Source: Micromonospora narathiwatensis (GTDB lineage: Bacteria > Actinomycetota > Actinomycetes > Mycobacteriales > Micromonosporaceae). Taken from it: a stretch of 64,000 nucleotides of DNA. The DNA is taken from positions 620,001 to 684,000 of the forward strand of contig NZ_LT594324.1 of the NCBI RefSeq assembly GCF_900089605.1, given 5' to 3'. Below are positions 23,823 to 33,959 of this stretch, piece by piece. The translations under genes and the position numbers were made by a program. Within the stretch, counting starts at the first letter, position 1; each line of letters opens with the position of its first letter. The notes beneath the pieces were generated by a model. It did not search any database, was not told where the DNA came from, and saw only the letters and a list, made by a program, of their open reading frames with translations.

Positions 23823-25034
23823 TCAGTCGGGGAGCATCCCCGGGCCGAACACCTCGTACGCGATCCGCTCCGCGGGTACGCCCCGGCGCAGCAGGCCGCT
23901 CCGGACCCCGGCCATGAACGGCACCGGGCCGCACAGGTGGGCCCGTGCCCCGGGGGCGAGCGGGATCAGCTCCGGGTCGACCAGGCCGGCGGCGATCTCC
24001 GCCTTCAGCCCGGCCAGTTCGCCGTCGGTGGCGTCCTCGTACCAGAGGCGTACCGACAGGTTCGGCAGCCGGTCCTGGAGCCGGGGCAGTTCGTGACGGC
24101 GGGCGTGCGCCGCGGCGGTCCGGTCGGCGTGCACCAGCGTCACCGGGCGCTCGGGCTCGGTGGCGGCCAGGTGCGCCAGGGCCGCCATCGCCGGGGTGAG
24201 GCCGATGCCGGCGCTGACCAGCAGCAGCGGCCCGCCCTCGCCGATCGCGCTGACCTCGCCGAAGGGCGGGCTGAGCCGGAGCGTGTCGCCGGTGGCCACC
24301 CGCTCGTGCAGGTGGGTGGAGACCAGGCCGTCGGGTGCGCCGGCGGTGCCGCGTACCCGCTTGACGGTGATCCACCAGCGGTCGGCGCCGGGCTGCCCGG
24401 AGAGGCTGTACTGCCGGATCTGCTGGCCCTGGCGGCCGTCCAGGTCGACCGCGACCGAGACGTACTGGCCCGGGGTGAAGGTGGGTGCCGGCCCGCCGTC
24501 GGCGGGAACCAGGGCGAACGACACGACGTCCACGGTCTCCTGGATCTTCTCCGCGACCCGCCAGTCCCGCCACACCGGGCCGTCCTCGGCCACCCCGGCG
24601 ACGGTGTAGAGGCGGGCCTCCCGGGCGATCAGCTCGCAGGCCAGCAGCCAGTACACCTCGTCCCAGGCCGCCGCGATCTCCGGGGTGACGGCGTCGCCGA
24701 GCACCTCGCCGACCGCGGCGAGCAGGTGCCGGCCGACGATCGGGTACTGGGTGGCGGTGATGCCGAGCGAGGCGTGCTTGTGCGCGATCCGGTCCAGGAC
24801 CGGGCCCCACGGCACGGCGCTGCCGCCGGTCAGGTGCTCGGCGTACGCGACCACGGCGGCGGCGAGCGCGGCCTTCTGCTGCCCGGTGGCCTGGTTGCCC
24901 CGGTTGAAGATGTCGAGCAGCTCCGGATGGGCGTCGAACATCCGCTGGTAGAACCGGCCGGTGATGGCCTCTCCGTGTGCCTGTACGGCGGGCAGGCTGG
25001 CCGCCACCACCGCTGCTGAGGATTTCGAGAGCAC
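23823..25034 (-). CDS. hmp: Flavohaemoprotein, nitric oxide dioxygenase
   Basis: A 403-residue enzyme of normal Hmp length that converts NO plus O2 to nitrate using NAD(P)H. Order of domains: globin (1-145; ITGRFYQRMFDAHPELLDIFNRGNQATGQQ with the distal region, then a His-bearing proximal helix AYAEHL), FAD domain (about 150-265; RQYSLSG for flavin binding), NAD domain (270-403; LLLVSAGIGLTPAMAAL and a final AYEVFGPG). It is transcribed divergently from the Rrf2 regulator at 25198; the intergenic palindrome is its probable operator. Confidence 0.95.
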   Translation of the reverse strand: MLSKSSAAVVAASLPAVQAHGEAITGRFYQRMFDAHPELLDIFNRGNQATGQQKAALAAAVVAYAEHLTGGSAVPWGPVLDRIAHKHASLGITATQYPIVGRHLLAAVGEVLGDAVTPEIAAAWDEVYWLLACELIAREARLYTVAGVAEDGPVWRDWRVAEKIQETVDVVSFALVPADGGPAPTFTPGQYVSVAVDLDGRQGQQIRQYSLSGQPGADRWWITVKRVRGTAGAPDGLVSTHLHERVATGDTLRLSPPFGEVSAIGEGGPLLLVSAGIGLTPAMAALAHLAATEPERPVTLVHADRTAAAHARRHELPRLQDRLPNLSVRLWYEDATDGELAGLKAEIAAGLVDPELIPLAPGARAHLCGPVPFMAGVRSGLLRRGVPAERIAYEVFGPGMLPD

Positions 25035-25076
25035 GACTACTCCTTGGGCGTCGACTGGGTCGAGCCCGACTTAACG

Positions 25077-25091
25077 GGAATCTAGAATTCC
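25077..25091. promoter_or_regulatory. Candidate NsrR-type operator between hmp and the Rrf2 gene
   Basis: GGAATCTAGAATTCC has 5-bp inverted arms (GGAAT/ATTCC) around CTAGA. It sits 43 bases upstream of hmp and 107 bases upstream of the regulator, in the only AT-rich patch of the gap. Rrf2/NsrR regulators bind such short AT-rich palindromes. Binding is inferred from position and symmetry. Confidence 0.5.
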
Positions 25092-25197
25092 TCTTTAGGG
25101 TCGAAAGTCCCGGGTCCGGGGTAGCCCTGGTCACAGCGGCGGCAACCGGGCGTATCGGCCCATGTCCGCGGGCCTGGCCGGTGGCTAGGTTCGACTG

Positions 25198-25671
25198 GTG
25201 AAGCTCAACCGCTCGACGGACATGGCCCTGCGGATCGCCATGCTCACCGCCGCGTCCCCGGCCCGTACCACGGTGGACGAGCTGGCCACGCGGTTGGCGC
25301 TGCCCCGCAGCCACGTCGCCAAGGTGGTGCAGCGGTTGCAGCGGCTTGGTGTACTGGTGACCCTCCGGGGCCGGTCCGGCGGTGTGGCCTTCGCCGAGCG
25401 CGCCGGCGAGCTGACCGTCGGGCAGGTGGTCCGGGCCTTCGAAGGGGACGACGAGGTGGTGTCCTGCGAGCAGTCGGCCTGCCCGCTGCTCCCGGCCTGC
25501 CGGCTCCGCGGCGAGCTGCGCCGGGCCCAGGCCGCCTTCCTCGGCGTGCTCGACGGGGTACGCCTCAGCGACCTCGTGGACGGTCCGACCAGCCAGCTCC
25601 TGCTCAGCCTCGGGCCGCCGTTGACCCGCGGCGCTAGCCTCGGGCCACAGGCGGCAGGAGAGGGTCCATGA
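25198..25671 (+). CDS. nsrR: Rrf2-family Fe-S regulator, NsrR-like
   Basis: A 157-residue repressor. The N-terminal winged helix ([40 protein letters not shown], then the wing [16 protein letters not shown]) is typical of Rrf2 proteins. Three Cys at 90, 95 and 101 (C-x4-C-x5-C) fit the cluster ligands of NO-sensing NsrR. It starts at GTG, 163 bases from the divergent hmp gene, which is its expected target: NO would damage the cluster and release repression. It overlaps the methyltransferase start by four bases. The specific NsrR name rests on context plus the Cys. Confidence 0.82.
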   Translation: MKLNRSTDMALRIAMLTAASPARTTVDELATRLALPRSHVAKVVQRLQRLGVLVTLRGRSGGVAFAERAGELTVGQVVRAFEGDDEVVSCEQSACPLLPACRLRGELRRAQAAFLGVLDGVRLSDLVDGPTSQLLLSLGPPLTRGASLGPQAAGEGP

Positions 25672-26300
25672 CTGTTTCGCATCCGGTGTTCGCCCGGTAC
25701 TTCGCCCGCGCCATCGTGGCGGTGGACCGGGCCGGCGCGGCCGAGCACCGGCGCCGCCTGGTCGCCGGGCTGCGCGGCGCGGTCCTTGAGGTCGGCGCCG
25801 GCAACGGCCGGATGTTCCCGCACTATCCACCGGCCGTGGCGAGGGTGCTGGCCCTCGAACCGGAGCCGTGGCTGCGCTCCGCAGCGCGGGCCGCCGCCCC
25901 CACCGCCCCGGTCCCGGTGACCGTGGCCGCCGGCCTCGCCGAGGCGCTGCCGGTCGCCGACGCATCCGTCGACGCCGTGGTGCTGTCGCTGGTGCTCTGC
26001 TCGGTGCCGGACCAGGCGGTGGCGCTGCGTGAGGCGCGCCGGGTACTCCGCCCGGGCGGGCAGCTCCGCTTCTACGAGCACGTCGTCGCGGAGACTCCCG
26101 GGCTGCGCCGCGTCCAGCGTTGGACGGACGCGACGCTCGGGCCGTGGGTGTGTGCCGGCTGCCACACCGGCCGGGACACGGTGGCGGCCGTCCGGAACGC
26201 CGGCTTCACCGTCGTCGAGCTGGACCGGTTCCGCTTCCCGCCGACCCGCCTCCCGGTGCCGGCCGCGCCGCACGTGCTCGGCGTCGCCGTGCCCGCCTGA
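25668..26300 (+). CDS. Class I SAM-dependent methyltransferase
   Basis: A 210-residue enzyme. SAM-binding motif I is [15 protein letters not shown] (about 38-52), an acidic motif II is LALEPEPW near 61 and a later [14 protein letters not shown] (about 103-116) is motif IV. The end [14 protein letters not shown] is typical of the UbiE/type 11 group. A Cys pair ([10 protein letters not shown]) near 160 is notable. ATG 25668 overlaps the Rrf2 stop, so the gene belongs to the NO-response operon; its substrate is unknown. Confidence 0.85.
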   Translation: MTVSHPVFARYFARAIVAVDRAGAAEHRRRLVAGLRGAVLEVGAGNGRMFPHYPPAVARVLALEPEPWLRSAARAAAPTAPVPVTVAAGLAEALPVADASVDAVVLSLVLCSVPDQAVALREARRVLRPGGQLRFYEHVVAETPGLRRVQRWTDATLGPWVCAGCHTGRDTVAAVRNAGFTVVELDRFRFPPTRLPVPAAPHVLGVAVPA

Positions 26301-26343
26301 CGTCCCGGCCCGAGCTGGTGACCAGCCCAGCCACGCCGCGGCG

Positions 26344-27000
26344 TCAGCCGTCCCGGCGGAACTCGGCGCGCCAGCGGATTCCGCCGTCCGCGGCGAGGAT
26401 CTCCTCGACCCGGACCGGGAACAGTCGGCCGGCCGCGAAGGCGTCGACCTCGGCCCAGGTCAGCGGCCAGGGCGGCCCGTCGACCTCCTGGTCCTCCCGC
26501 CGGCCGGCGGCGATCACCAGCAGCGTCCCACCCGGCGCCACCAGCCGGCCGGCGGCCGGGATCGCCCGCCGCCGCAGCTCGACCGGGAGCGCCTGCACGT
26601 TCATGCTCTCCAGCACCAGGTCGAACCCGTCCAGCCAGCCGGACGGCGGATCGAGCAGGTCGGCCGTCTCGTACCGGACCGGAGAACCGGGGTGGCGCTC
26701 GCGGGCGGCGCGGATCGCGGTCGGCGAGATGTCGAAGGCGACAGTGGCGAAGCCCAGGCCGGCCAGATGCTCGGCGTCCCGGCCGAAGCCGCAGCCGACC
26801 ACCACGGCGCGTCGGCCGGATCCCACCGGCCGGGTCCGGTCGGTCCACTCGCCGACCAGGGAGTGCGGCCGGTCCAGGTCCCACGGCACGTCCGCCTCGC
26901 CCCGCTCGGCCTCGGCGTAGAGCCGCTCGAACCGGCCGGTCGGGTCGCCCGCCACGGTCGCCGGGGAAGACAACCGGTGGGTCGAATCGTTGTGCCGCAC
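26344..27000 (-). CDS. Class I SAM-dependent methyltransferase (thiopurine-methyltransferase-like)
   Basis: A 218-residue enzyme. Motif I is AVVVGCGFGRDAEHLA (about 64-79), motif II VAFDISPTAI near 88 and motif IV DLVLESMNVQALP near 126. The PWDLDRPHSLV segment before motif I resembles tellurite/thiopurine-type methyltransferases. GGAGGCGCT precedes the GTG start. It shares no obvious similarity with the neighbouring 25668 enzyme apart from the fold. It diverges from the topoisomerase operon across about 190 bases. Confidence 0.82.
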   Translation of the reverse strand: MRHNDSTHRLSSPATVAGDPTGRFERLYAEAERGEADVPWDLDRPHSLVGEWTDRTRPVGSGRRAVVVGCGFGRDAEHLAGLGFATVAFDISPTAIRAARERHPGSPVRYETADLLDPPSGWLDGFDLVLESMNVQALPVELRRRAIPAAGRLVAPGGTLLVIAAGRREDQEVDGPPWPLTWAEVDAFAAGRLFPVRVEEILAADGGIRWRAEFRRDG

Positions 27001-27192
27001 GGAGCGCCTCCTCGCCTCCGGACGCCCGTGACCGGGCGGTCGTGCAGAGCCGGACGCAGCCTAACCGGACGCCGCACCCACCCGGTGCCACAGCTCTGTC
27101 GGATCGCCGGGCTAGGCTCGCTCCGGCGCGCCGCCCGTGGCGATCGAGCCGGTGAGCGGCACCACACCGCCGAGACCTGGGAGTACGACCAG

Positions 27193-29250
27193 TTGACCGC
27201 ACAGCCTGAGACCCTGTACGGGGCCGACGACCTGACGCACCTGGAGGGGCTGGACGCCGTCCGCAAGCGCCCCGGCATGTACATCGGCTCGACCGACAGC
27301 CGTGGTGTGGGTCACCTCGTCAACGAGATCCTTGACAACTCCACCGACGAGGGTGTCGGAGGTCACGCCGCCAAGATCGACGTGATCCTGCACGCCGACG
27401 GCTCGGTCCAGGTCGACGACGACGGCCGGGGCATCCCCACCGACGTGCACGCCAAGTCCGGCATCTCCGGCGTCGAGCTGGTGCTGACCCGGCTGCACGC
27501 GGGCGGCAAGTTCGGCGGCTCGGGTTACAAGACCTCCGGCGGCCTGCACGGGGTGGGCGCCTCCGCGGTCAACGCGCTCTCCCGGCGGTTCGACGTCACG
27601 GTCCGCCGCGGCGGCAAGGTTCACGCGATGTCGTTCCGGCACGGCGTACCGGGGATCTTCGACGGGGACGGCCCGGACGCGCCGTTCACGCCCGGCCCCG
27701 GGTTGGAGATCGTCGGGGCGATGAAGCGCGGCCAGCGCACCGGCACCTCGATCCGCTGGTGGCACGACCCGCGCTACTTCGAGACCGGCGCGGCGCTCGA
27801 CGTCGAGGCGGTCCGGCTCAAGCTGCGCAACACCGCGTTCCTGGTGCCCGGCGTGGCGTACCGGTTGCGCGACGAGACCGGTGAGGAGGCCGTCGAGGAG
27901 AGCTTCCACTTCCCCAACGGCCTCACCGACATGGTGGAATACCTCGCCCCGGCCGGCGACCGGCCGGTCTCCGGCACCCTGCTGGTCACCGGCGAGGGGA
28001 CCTACCGGGAGAACGCCGCCGACGCCAACGGCGTGATGCAGTCCAACGTGCAGCGCCGGGCCGAGGTCGAGGTCGCCTTCCGCTGGGGCACCGGCTACGA
28101 GCGCACCGTCGAGTGCTTCACCAACACCATCCGCAACGCGCACGGCGGCACCCACCGCAAGGGTTTCGAACGGGCTCTGGCGCGTACCCTCGCCGAGGCC
28201 GCTCGCAACGCCCGCGGCCTGCTCAAGCCCAAGGAGGACGCGCCCACCCTGGACGACGTCCTGGAGGGCATGACCGCGGTGGTGCACGTGCGGATCCCGG
28301 AGCCGCAGTTCACCTCGCAGACCAAGGACGAGCTCTCCACCGCCGGCATCACCAAGGTGCTCCAGGGCCTCGTGGAGCAGCACCTCAAGGCCTGGCTGGA
28401 GGACCGGAGGACCAAGGCCGAGGCCCGGACGGTGCTCCAGAAGATCGTCGACGCGGCCCGGGTCCGGCTCACCCAGAAGCAGCAGAAGGACGCGGCCCGG
28501 CGCAAGACCGCCCTGGAGGGCGCGTCGATGCCGGCGAAGCTGGTCGACTGCCGGGCCACCGGGGTGGACCGCAGCGAGCTGTTCATCGTGGAGGGTGACA
28601 GCGCCCTGGGGACGAGCCGGATGGCCCGCTCCTCGGAATACCAGGCCCTGCTGCCGATCCGCGGCAAGATCCTCAACGTGCAGAAGGCCAACCTCCAGCA
28701 GGTGCTGGACAACGCCGAGTGCGCGGCCATCGTGCAGGTGCTCGGCGCGGGCTCGGGGCGTACGTTCGACCTCTCCGCGCTGCGCTACGGCCGGGTGCTC
28801 ATCATGGCCGACGCCGACGTGGACGGCGCGCACATCCGTACCCTGCTGATCACGCTCTTCGCCCGCTACATGCGTCCGCTGATCGAGGCCGGCCGGCTCT
28901 ACGCCGCGATGCCGCCCCTGCACAAGATCACCACCAGGGGGCGCAACCCGCAGACCGTCTACACCTACACGCAGGCCGAGATGGAGGCGACGGTCCGCAA
29001 GCTGGAGAAGGCCGGCAAGCAGATCGTCACCCCGATCCCGCGCTTCAAGGGCCTCGGCGAGATGGACGCCGACGAGCTCTGGGAGACCACCATGAACCCG
29101 GCCACCCGGGCGGTCCGCCGGATCACCCTCGACGACGTCGACGCCGCCGAGCGGATCCTCGAACTGCTCATGGGGGAGAAGGTCGAACCCCGCCGCAACT
29201 GGCTGATCGACTCGGCCGACCGGGTCGACCGCGACGCCATCGACGCCTGA
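27193..29250 (+). CDS. parE: DNA topoisomerase IV subunit B (type IIA ATPase)
   Basis: A 685-residue ATPase subunit that captures and passes DNA segments. GHKL motifs are visible: ILDNSTDEGVGG (N-box, about 41-52), DDGRGIP (73-79), GLHGVGASAVNALS near 118-131 and the transducer Lys in a QTKDELS segment. The Toprim domain has VEGDSA near 471 and ADADVDGAHIRTLLI near 540. TTG 27193 follows a GGGAG box; similarity begins there. Length and the paired A subunit 31 bases downstream fit topoisomerase IV or the second gyrase-like pair of actinomycetes; no recF/dnaN context of gyrase is present. Confidence 0.9.
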   Translation: MTAQPETLYGADDLTHLEGLDAVRKRPGMYIGSTDSRGVGHLVNEILDNSTDEGVGGHAAKIDVILHADGSVQVDDDGRGIPTDVHAKSGISGVELVLTRLHAGGKFGGSGYKTSGGLHGVGASAVNALSRRFDVTVRRGGKVHAMSFRHGVPGIFDGDGPDAPFTPGPGLEIVGAMKRGQRTGTSIRWWHDPRYFETGAALDVEAVRLKLRNTAFLVPGVAYRLRDETGEEAVEESFHFPNGLTDMVEYLAPAGDRPVSGTLLVTGEGTYRENAADANGVMQSNVQRRAEVEVAFRWGTGYERTVECFTNTIRNAHGGTHRKGFERALARTLAEAARNARGLLKPKEDAPTLDDVLEGMTAVVHVRIPEPQFTSQTKDELSTAGITKVLQGLVEQHLKAWLEDRRTKAEARTVLQKIVDAARVRLTQKQQKDAARRKTALEGASMPAKLVDCRATGVDRSELFIVEGDSALGTSRMARSSEYQALLPIRGKILNVQKANLQQVLDNAECAAIVQVLGAGSGRTFDLSALRYGRVLIMADADVDGAHIRTLLITLFARYMRPLIEAGRLYAAMPPLHKITTRGRNPQTVYTYTQAEMEATVRKLEKAGKQIVTPIPRFKGLGEMDADELWETTMNPATRAVRRITLDDVDAAERILELLMGEKVEPRRNWLIDSADRVDRDAIDA

Positions 29251-29281
29251 CCGCGATCGTTGGGGAAGGAAACGCTGAACC

Positions 29282-31771
29282 ATGGCACGCCGTAGGGACG
29301 ACCGCGCCCGCGCCGACCTGTCCGCCTTCGACCAGGCCGGCGCGCGGGTATTCGACAACCCGCTGGTCACCGAGGTCTCCGACTCCTACCTGGAGTACGC
29401 CTTCTCGGTCATCCACTCCCGGGCCCTGCCCGACGCGCGGGACGGCCTCAAGCCGGTGCACCGGCGCATCCTCTGGTCGATGTACGAGCAGGGCCACCGC
29501 CCTGACCGGGGGCACGTGAAGTCGGCCCGGATCGTCGGCGACGTGATGGGTAAGTACCACCCGCACGGCGACGCCGCGATCTACGACGCGATGGTCCGGC
29601 TCGCCCAGGACTTCTCGCTCAACGCGCCCCTGATCGACGGGCACGGCAACTTCGGCTCCCCGGACGACGGACCGGCCGCCGCCCGTTACACCGAGGCCCG
29701 GATGTCCCGCGAGGCGATGCTGCTCGTCGGCGAGCTGGGCGAGGACACCGTCGACGTCGAGCCCAACTACGACGGCTCGCTCACCCAGCCCACCGTGCTG
29801 CCGGCGGCCTTCCCCAACCTGCTGGTCAACGGCGCGTCCGGGATCGCGGTCGGCATGGCCACCAACATGATCCCGCACAACCTGGGCGAGGTCGTCCAGG
29901 CGGCCCGCTGGCTGATCAACCACCCGGGCGCCACGCTGGACAAGCTCATGGAGTTCGTCCCCGGCCCGGACCTGCCCACCGGCGGGCTGCTGCTCGGCCT
30001 CGACGAGGTGCGCCGGGCGTACGAGACGGGGCGCGGCGTGGTGCGGATGCGCGGCCGGGTGGAGATCGGCCCGCTGGAGGGCAGCCGGGGCCGGCAGGCC
30101 ATCACGGTCACCGAGCTGCCCTACGGCATCGGCGCGGAGAAGGTGATCGCGGCGATCACCAACGAGGTGAACAAGACCAAGCGGCTCTCCGGCATCGCCG
30201 ACGTCAAGGACCTCACCGACCGGGAGAACGGCACCCGGCTGGTCATCGAGTGCAAGGTCGGGGTCAACCCGCAGGCACTGCTGGCCGACCTCTACCGGCT
30301 CACCCCGCTGGAGCAGTCGTTCGGCATCAACAACCTGGTGCTGGTGGACGGCCAGCCGCAGACCCTGGGGCTCAAGGAGCTGCTGGAGGTCTTCCTCGCC
30401 CACCGCTACGAGGTGGTCACCCGGCGCAGCGCGTACCGTAAGCGCAAGCGCGAGGAACGGCTGCACCTGGTCGACGGTCTGCTGATCGCCCTGCTCGACA
30501 TCGACAAGGTGGTCAAGCTGATCCGGGCCAGCGAGGACGCCCAGGCCGCCAAGGACGGCCTGATGCAGAAGTTCAAGCTCTCCGAGATCCAGGCGACCTA
30601 CATCCTGGACACCCCGCTGCGCCGGCTGACCAGGTACGACCGGCTGGAGCTGGAGGCCGAGCAGGAGAAGCTGCGCGCCGAGATCGCCGACCTGTCGCGG
30701 ATCCTCGACGACGAGAAGGTGCTGCGCAAGCTGGTCTCCGACGAGCTGGCCGCCGTGGTCAAGCAGTTCGACGCGCCGCGCCGCACCACCCTGGTCGACG
30801 GCGACCTCAAGGAGGTCCTCGCGGCCTCCGTACCGGCCGGGCCGCTGGAGGTCGCCGACGACCCGTGCCAGGTGATCCTCTCCGCGGCCGGGCTGGTCGC
30901 CCGGACCGCGGCCGAGTCGGAGGAGACCACCGAGGGGCGCCGGCGCAGCGGCCGGGTCAAGCACGACGCGGTACGCGCAGTCGTGCACTCCACGGCGCGC
31001 GGCCGGGTGCTGCTGGTCACCAGCGCCGGGCGGGCCTTCAAGATCGACGTACTGCCGCTGCCGGTGCTGCCCGAGCAGTCCGGCACGGTGTCGCTGCGCG
31101 GCGGCATGTCCGCGGCCGAGCTGGCGCCGCTGGAGCCGGGGGAGACGGTGGTGGGGCTGGCGCCGCTCGGCCCGTCCGCCGAGGGCTCGCCCGGCCTGGC
31201 GCTGGGCACCCGGCAGGGCGTGGTCAAGGTCTGCGCGCCCGAGTGGCCGGTCCGCTCGGACGAGTTCGAGGTGATCTCGCTGCGCGACGGCGACGAGGTG
31301 GTCGGGGCGACCTGGCTCACCGACGGCGCGGAGGCGCTGGCGTTCGTCTCCTCGGAGGCGGCACTGCTGCGCTTCGCGGCGTCGCTGGTCCGGCCGCAGG
31401 GCCTCAAGGGCGGCGGCATGGCCGGCATCAACCTGCCCGCCGGGGCGCACGTGGTCTTCTTCGGCGCGATCCGCACCGACGACAAGGGGCGCGGGGAGCC
31501 GATGGTGGTCACCTCGACCGGCGCCACCGTCAAGGTGACGCCGTTCAAGGCGTACCCGGCGAAGGGACGGGCGACCGGCGGGGTGCGGGCGCAGCGGTTC
31601 CTCAAGGGCGAGGTGGACCTGGCGGTGGCCTGGGTGGGTCCGCGCCCGGTCGGCGCGACCGCCAACGGCGAGCCGGTGGACCTGCCCCCGGCGGACCCGC
31701 GCCGGGACGGCTCCGGCTTCGCCGTCATGCTCGGCCCGGCGATCGTCGGCCACCAGATCGAACGCGACTGA
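29282..31771 (+). CDS. parC: DNA topoisomerase IV subunit A
   Basis: An 829-residue breakage-rejoining subunit. The winged-helix region has [19 protein letters not shown] and the catalytic tyrosine is Tyr136 in [13 protein letters not shown]-like and coiled-coil regions are normal. The C-terminal beta-pinwheel carries [10 protein letters not shown] where gyrase would have a QRRGGKG-type GyrA box; its absence favours topoisomerase IV. GGGGAAGGAAAC precedes ATG 29282. It forms an operon with parE and ends at a hairpin shared with the convergent permease gene. Confidence 0.9.
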   Translation: MARRRDDRARADLSAFDQAGARVFDNPLVTEVSDSYLEYAFSVIHSRALPDARDGLKPVHRRILWSMYEQGHRPDRGHVKSARIVGDVMGKYHPHGDAAIYDAMVRLAQDFSLNAPLIDGHGNFGSPDDGPAAARYTEARMSREAMLLVGELGEDTVDVEPNYDGSLTQPTVLPAAFPNLLVNGASGIAVGMATNMIPHNLGEVVQAARWLINHPGATLDKLMEFVPGPDLPTGGLLLGLDEVRRAYETGRGVVRMRGRVEIGPLEGSRGRQAITVTELPYGIGAEKVIAAITNEVNKTKRLSGIADVKDLTDRENGTRLVIECKVGVNPQALLADLYRLTPLEQSFGINNLVLVDGQPQTLGLKELLEVFLAHRYEVVTRRSAYRKRKREERLHLVDGLLIALLDIDKVVKLIRASEDAQAAKDGLMQKFKLSEIQATYILDTPLRRLTRYDRLELEAEQEKLRAEIADLSRILDDEKVLRKLVSDELAAVVKQFDAPRRTTLVDGDLKEVLAASVPAGPLEVADDPCQVILSAAGLVARTAAESEETTEGRRRSGRVKHDAVRAVVHSTARGRVLLVTSAGRAFKIDVLPLPVLPEQSGTVSLRGGMSAAELAPLEPGETVVGLAPLGPSAEGSPGLALGTRQGVVKVCAPEWPVRSDEFEVISLRDGDEVVGATWLTDGAEALAFVSSEAALLRFAASLVRPQGLKGGGMAGINLPAGAHVVFFGAIRTDDKGRGEPMVVTSTGATVKVTPFKAYPAKGRATGGVRAQRFLKGEVDLAVAWVGPRPVGATANGEPVDLPPADPRRDGSGFAVMLGPAIVGHQIERD

Positions 31772-31791
31772 CAACCCGCCCGACCCTTGCC

Positions 31792-31843
31792 GGTCGAGGG
31801 TTTGCGTCACCGGAAGACCTCTGGATGACGCAAACCCTTGACC
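31792..31843. terminator. Bidirectional terminator between parC and the permease gene
   Basis: An 18-bp stem with one mismatch (31792-31809 with 31826-31843), containing GGGTTTGCGTCA, and a 16-base loop that itself can pair. It lies between convergent stops at 31771 and 31859. Confidence 0.85.
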
Positions 31844-31858
31844 GACTGTCCGGGTAGC

Positions 31859-33199
31859 TCAGAGTTCGGGTTCGGGGGCGGTTTCCGGCGCGGTGTTGCG
31901 GAGGCGGGCGATCAGCCGCATGCCGTGGTGGATGACCAGGGCGGCGGCGGTGCCGAGGGCGATGCCGTTGAACGACAGGTCGCCGGCGGTGAGCGTGTAG
32001 TTGGCCGCCCCGATGATCACCGCCACGGCGGCGGTCATCAGGTTGACCGGGTCGTGGAAGTCGACCCGGTTCTCGATCCAGATCCGGGCGCCGAGGATGG
32101 CGATCAGGCCGTACAGCGCGGTGGTGGCGCCGCCCAGCACCCCGGCCGGCACGGTGAGGATCAGCGCGCCGAACTTCGGGCAGAGGCCGAGCAGCACCGC
32201 CGCCACGCCGGCCACCCAGTACGCGGCGGTCGAGTAGACCCGGGTCGCCGCCATCACGCCGATGTTCTCCGCGTACGTGGTGGTGCCGGAGCCGCCGCCG
32301 GAGCCGGCGAGCACGGTGGCGATGCCGTCACCGAGGAACGCCCGGCCCATCTCCCGGTCGAGGTTGCGGCCGGTCATCGCGGCGACCGCCTTGACGTGCC
32401 CGGCGTTCTCCGCGATCAGCACCAGGATCACCGGGATGACCAGCACCACCGCCCGCGCGCTGAAGCTGGGCGCGTGGAACTGGGGCAGTCCCACCCAGGC
32501 GGCCTCCTTCAGCCCGGTGACCGCCTTCGGGTCCAGTTCGCCGAGCAGCGCGGCGAGCACCCAGCCGAACACCACGCCGAGCAGGATGGACAACCGCGCC
32601 AGGAAACCCCGGAACGCCACGGTGGCGACCAGGATCGCGACCAGGGTGAGTACGGCGATCAGCGGTTGCGCCTTGACGCCGGTGCCGCTGCCGCCGCCGT
32701 CCCAGGCGACCGGGGCGAGGTTGAGCCCGATCAGCGCGACGATGGCGCCGGTCACCACCGGCGGCATCAGCGCGTCGATCCAGCGCGTCCCGCCGAGCTG
32801 CACCGCCACGCCGACCAGCGCCAGCGCCGCACCGACCACCACGATGCCGCCCAGCGCCGGCCCGATGCCGCCGCCGGCCTTCGCCGCCAGCACCGGGGCG
32901 ATGAACGCGAACGACGAGCCCAGGTACGACGGCAACCGGTTGCCGGTGATCAGCAGGAAGAGCAGCGTGCCCAGCCCGGAGAAGAAGAGCGTGGTGGCCG
33001 GGGGAAAACCGGTGATCAACGGCACGGTGAAGGTGGCGCCGAACATCGCCACGACGTGCTGCACGCCGACGCCGACCGTACGCGGCCAGGACAGCCGTTC
33101 GTCGGGGTGCACCACGTCGCCGGGCCGTACGGACCGGCCGTCGCCGTGCAGCCGCCAGGGGGACCAGCGGGATCGCGGCTCGGTGGGGGACTGGGTCAT
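31859..33199 (-). CDS. Uracil/xanthine permease (NCS2 family)
   Basis: A 446-residue transporter with about 13-14 hydrophobic helices that imports a nucleobase with protons. The N-terminus VGVGVQHVVAMFGATFTVPL (about 42-61) and GSSFAFIAPV near 93 are family-typical. The substrate-site region GSGTTTYAENIGVMAATRV near 300 favours uracil-type members over purine-specific ones. ATG 33199 is preceded by GAAGGG. Uracil is the likeliest substrate but xanthine cannot be excluded. Confidence 0.9.
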   Translation of the reverse strand: MTQSPTEPRSRWSPWRLHGDGRSVRPGDVVHPDERLSWPRTVGVGVQHVVAMFGATFTVPLITGFPPATTLFFSGLGTLLFLLITGNRLPSYLGSSFAFIAPVLAAKAGGGIGPALGGIVVVGAALALVGVAVQLGGTRWIDALMPPVVTGAIVALIGLNLAPVAWDGGGSGTGVKAQPLIAVLTLVAILVATVAFRGFLARLSILLGVVFGWVLAALLGELDPKAVTGLKEAAWVGLPQFHAPSFSARAVVLVIPVILVLIAENAGHVKAVAAMTGRNLDREMGRAFLGDGIATVLAGSGGGSGTTTYAENIGVMAATRVYSTAAYWVAGVAAVLLGLCPKFGALILTVPAGVLGGATTALYGLIAILGARIWIENRVDFHDPVNLMTAAVAVIIGAANYTLTAGDLSFNGIALGTAAALVIHHGMRLIARLRNTAPETAPEPEL

Positions 33200-33283
33200 G
33201 CTGCGCCCTTCGCGTCGTCAGGTGACGGGGGCGTGATCGACCCTGAGAGCTGTTTGTAGCACGCCGGCGGGTGGGGCCCCGGG

Positions 33284-33919
33284 TCAGGCCACCCCGGCGG
33301 GGCGGAACTGGACGCTGACCCGGGGGCCGACCGGGCGTGCGGTCTTCGGGATCGCGTGCTCCCAGGTGCGCTGGCAGGAGCCGCCCATCACCACCAGGTC
33401 GCCGTGGCCGAGCGGAAAACGCAGGCTCGTCCCGCCGCCCCGGGGGCGCAGCAGCAGCGGGCGCGGCGAGCCGAAGGAGACGATGGCGACCATGGTGTCG
33501 ACGTGCGCCGAGCGGCCCAGGGTGTCGCCGTGCCAGGCGACGCTGTCCCGGCCGTCCCGGTAGAGGCACAGCCCGGCGGTGACGAAGGGCTCGCCCAGCT
33601 CGGCCGCGTAGTGGCGGGTGAGCGCCGCGCGTGCCTCGGTGAGCGCCGGGTGGGGCAGTGGCCGGCCGGCGGCGTACCAGCAGAGCAGGCGGGGGACGTC
33701 GACCTCGCTGTCGTACATGGTGCGGCGCTCGGCCCGCCAGGGCACGTCGCGCAGCAGCGTGTCGAGCACCGCGTCGGAGCCGCGCACCCAGCCGGGCAGG
33801 TGGTCGACCCAGGCGTCCCGGCTCAACTCGTGCCGGCGCGACCGGCCGGCGAGCGGGCCCAGGGTCGGCCCCTGCGCGGCGAAGTCGAGCATCGAGGGCT
33901 GGTACGCGAGGTCGGACAC
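33284..33919 (-). CDS. alkB: AlkB-like 2-oxoglutarate/Fe(II) dioxygenase
   Basis: A 211-residue enzyme that would oxidatively demethylate alkylated bases. Iron ligands are His130 and Asp132 in WHGDTLG and His188 in WEHAIPK; 2-oxoglutarate is held by the Arg residues of GPRVSVQFR (about 198-206). SFGSPRPLLLRPRGGG matches the double-stranded beta-helix core. The start is GTG 33919 after GGCGGC. It lies 40 bases downstream, on the same strand, of the pyruvyltransferase-like gene, so co-transcription is possible though unrelated in function. Confidence 0.88.
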   Translation of the reverse strand: MSDLAYQPSMLDFAAQGPTLGPLAGRSRRHELSRDAWVDHLPGWVRGSDAVLDTLLRDVPWRAERRTMYDSEVDVPRLLCWYAAGRPLPHPALTEARAALTRHYAAELGEPFVTAGLCLYRDGRDSVAWHGDTLGRSAHVDTMVAIVSFGSPRPLLLRPRGGGTSLRFPLGHGDLVVMGGSCQRTWEHAIPKTARPVGPRVSVQFRPAGVA

Positions 33920-33959
33920 GCCGCCGATCCTACCCCGCGTTCGAACAGGCGTACGACGA

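Noticed and set aside
22554..25019. An 821-codon plus-strand frame spanning the cupin, ywiC-like and hmp regions.
   Set aside because: It crosses three real genes on both strands and shows only Arg/Ala-rich shadow sequence.
27112..31810. Very long open frames on the minus strand across parE and parC (752 and 880 codons).
   Set aside because: They are antisense shadows of high-GC codon bias; the plus strand carries unmistakable topoisomerase motifs throughout.
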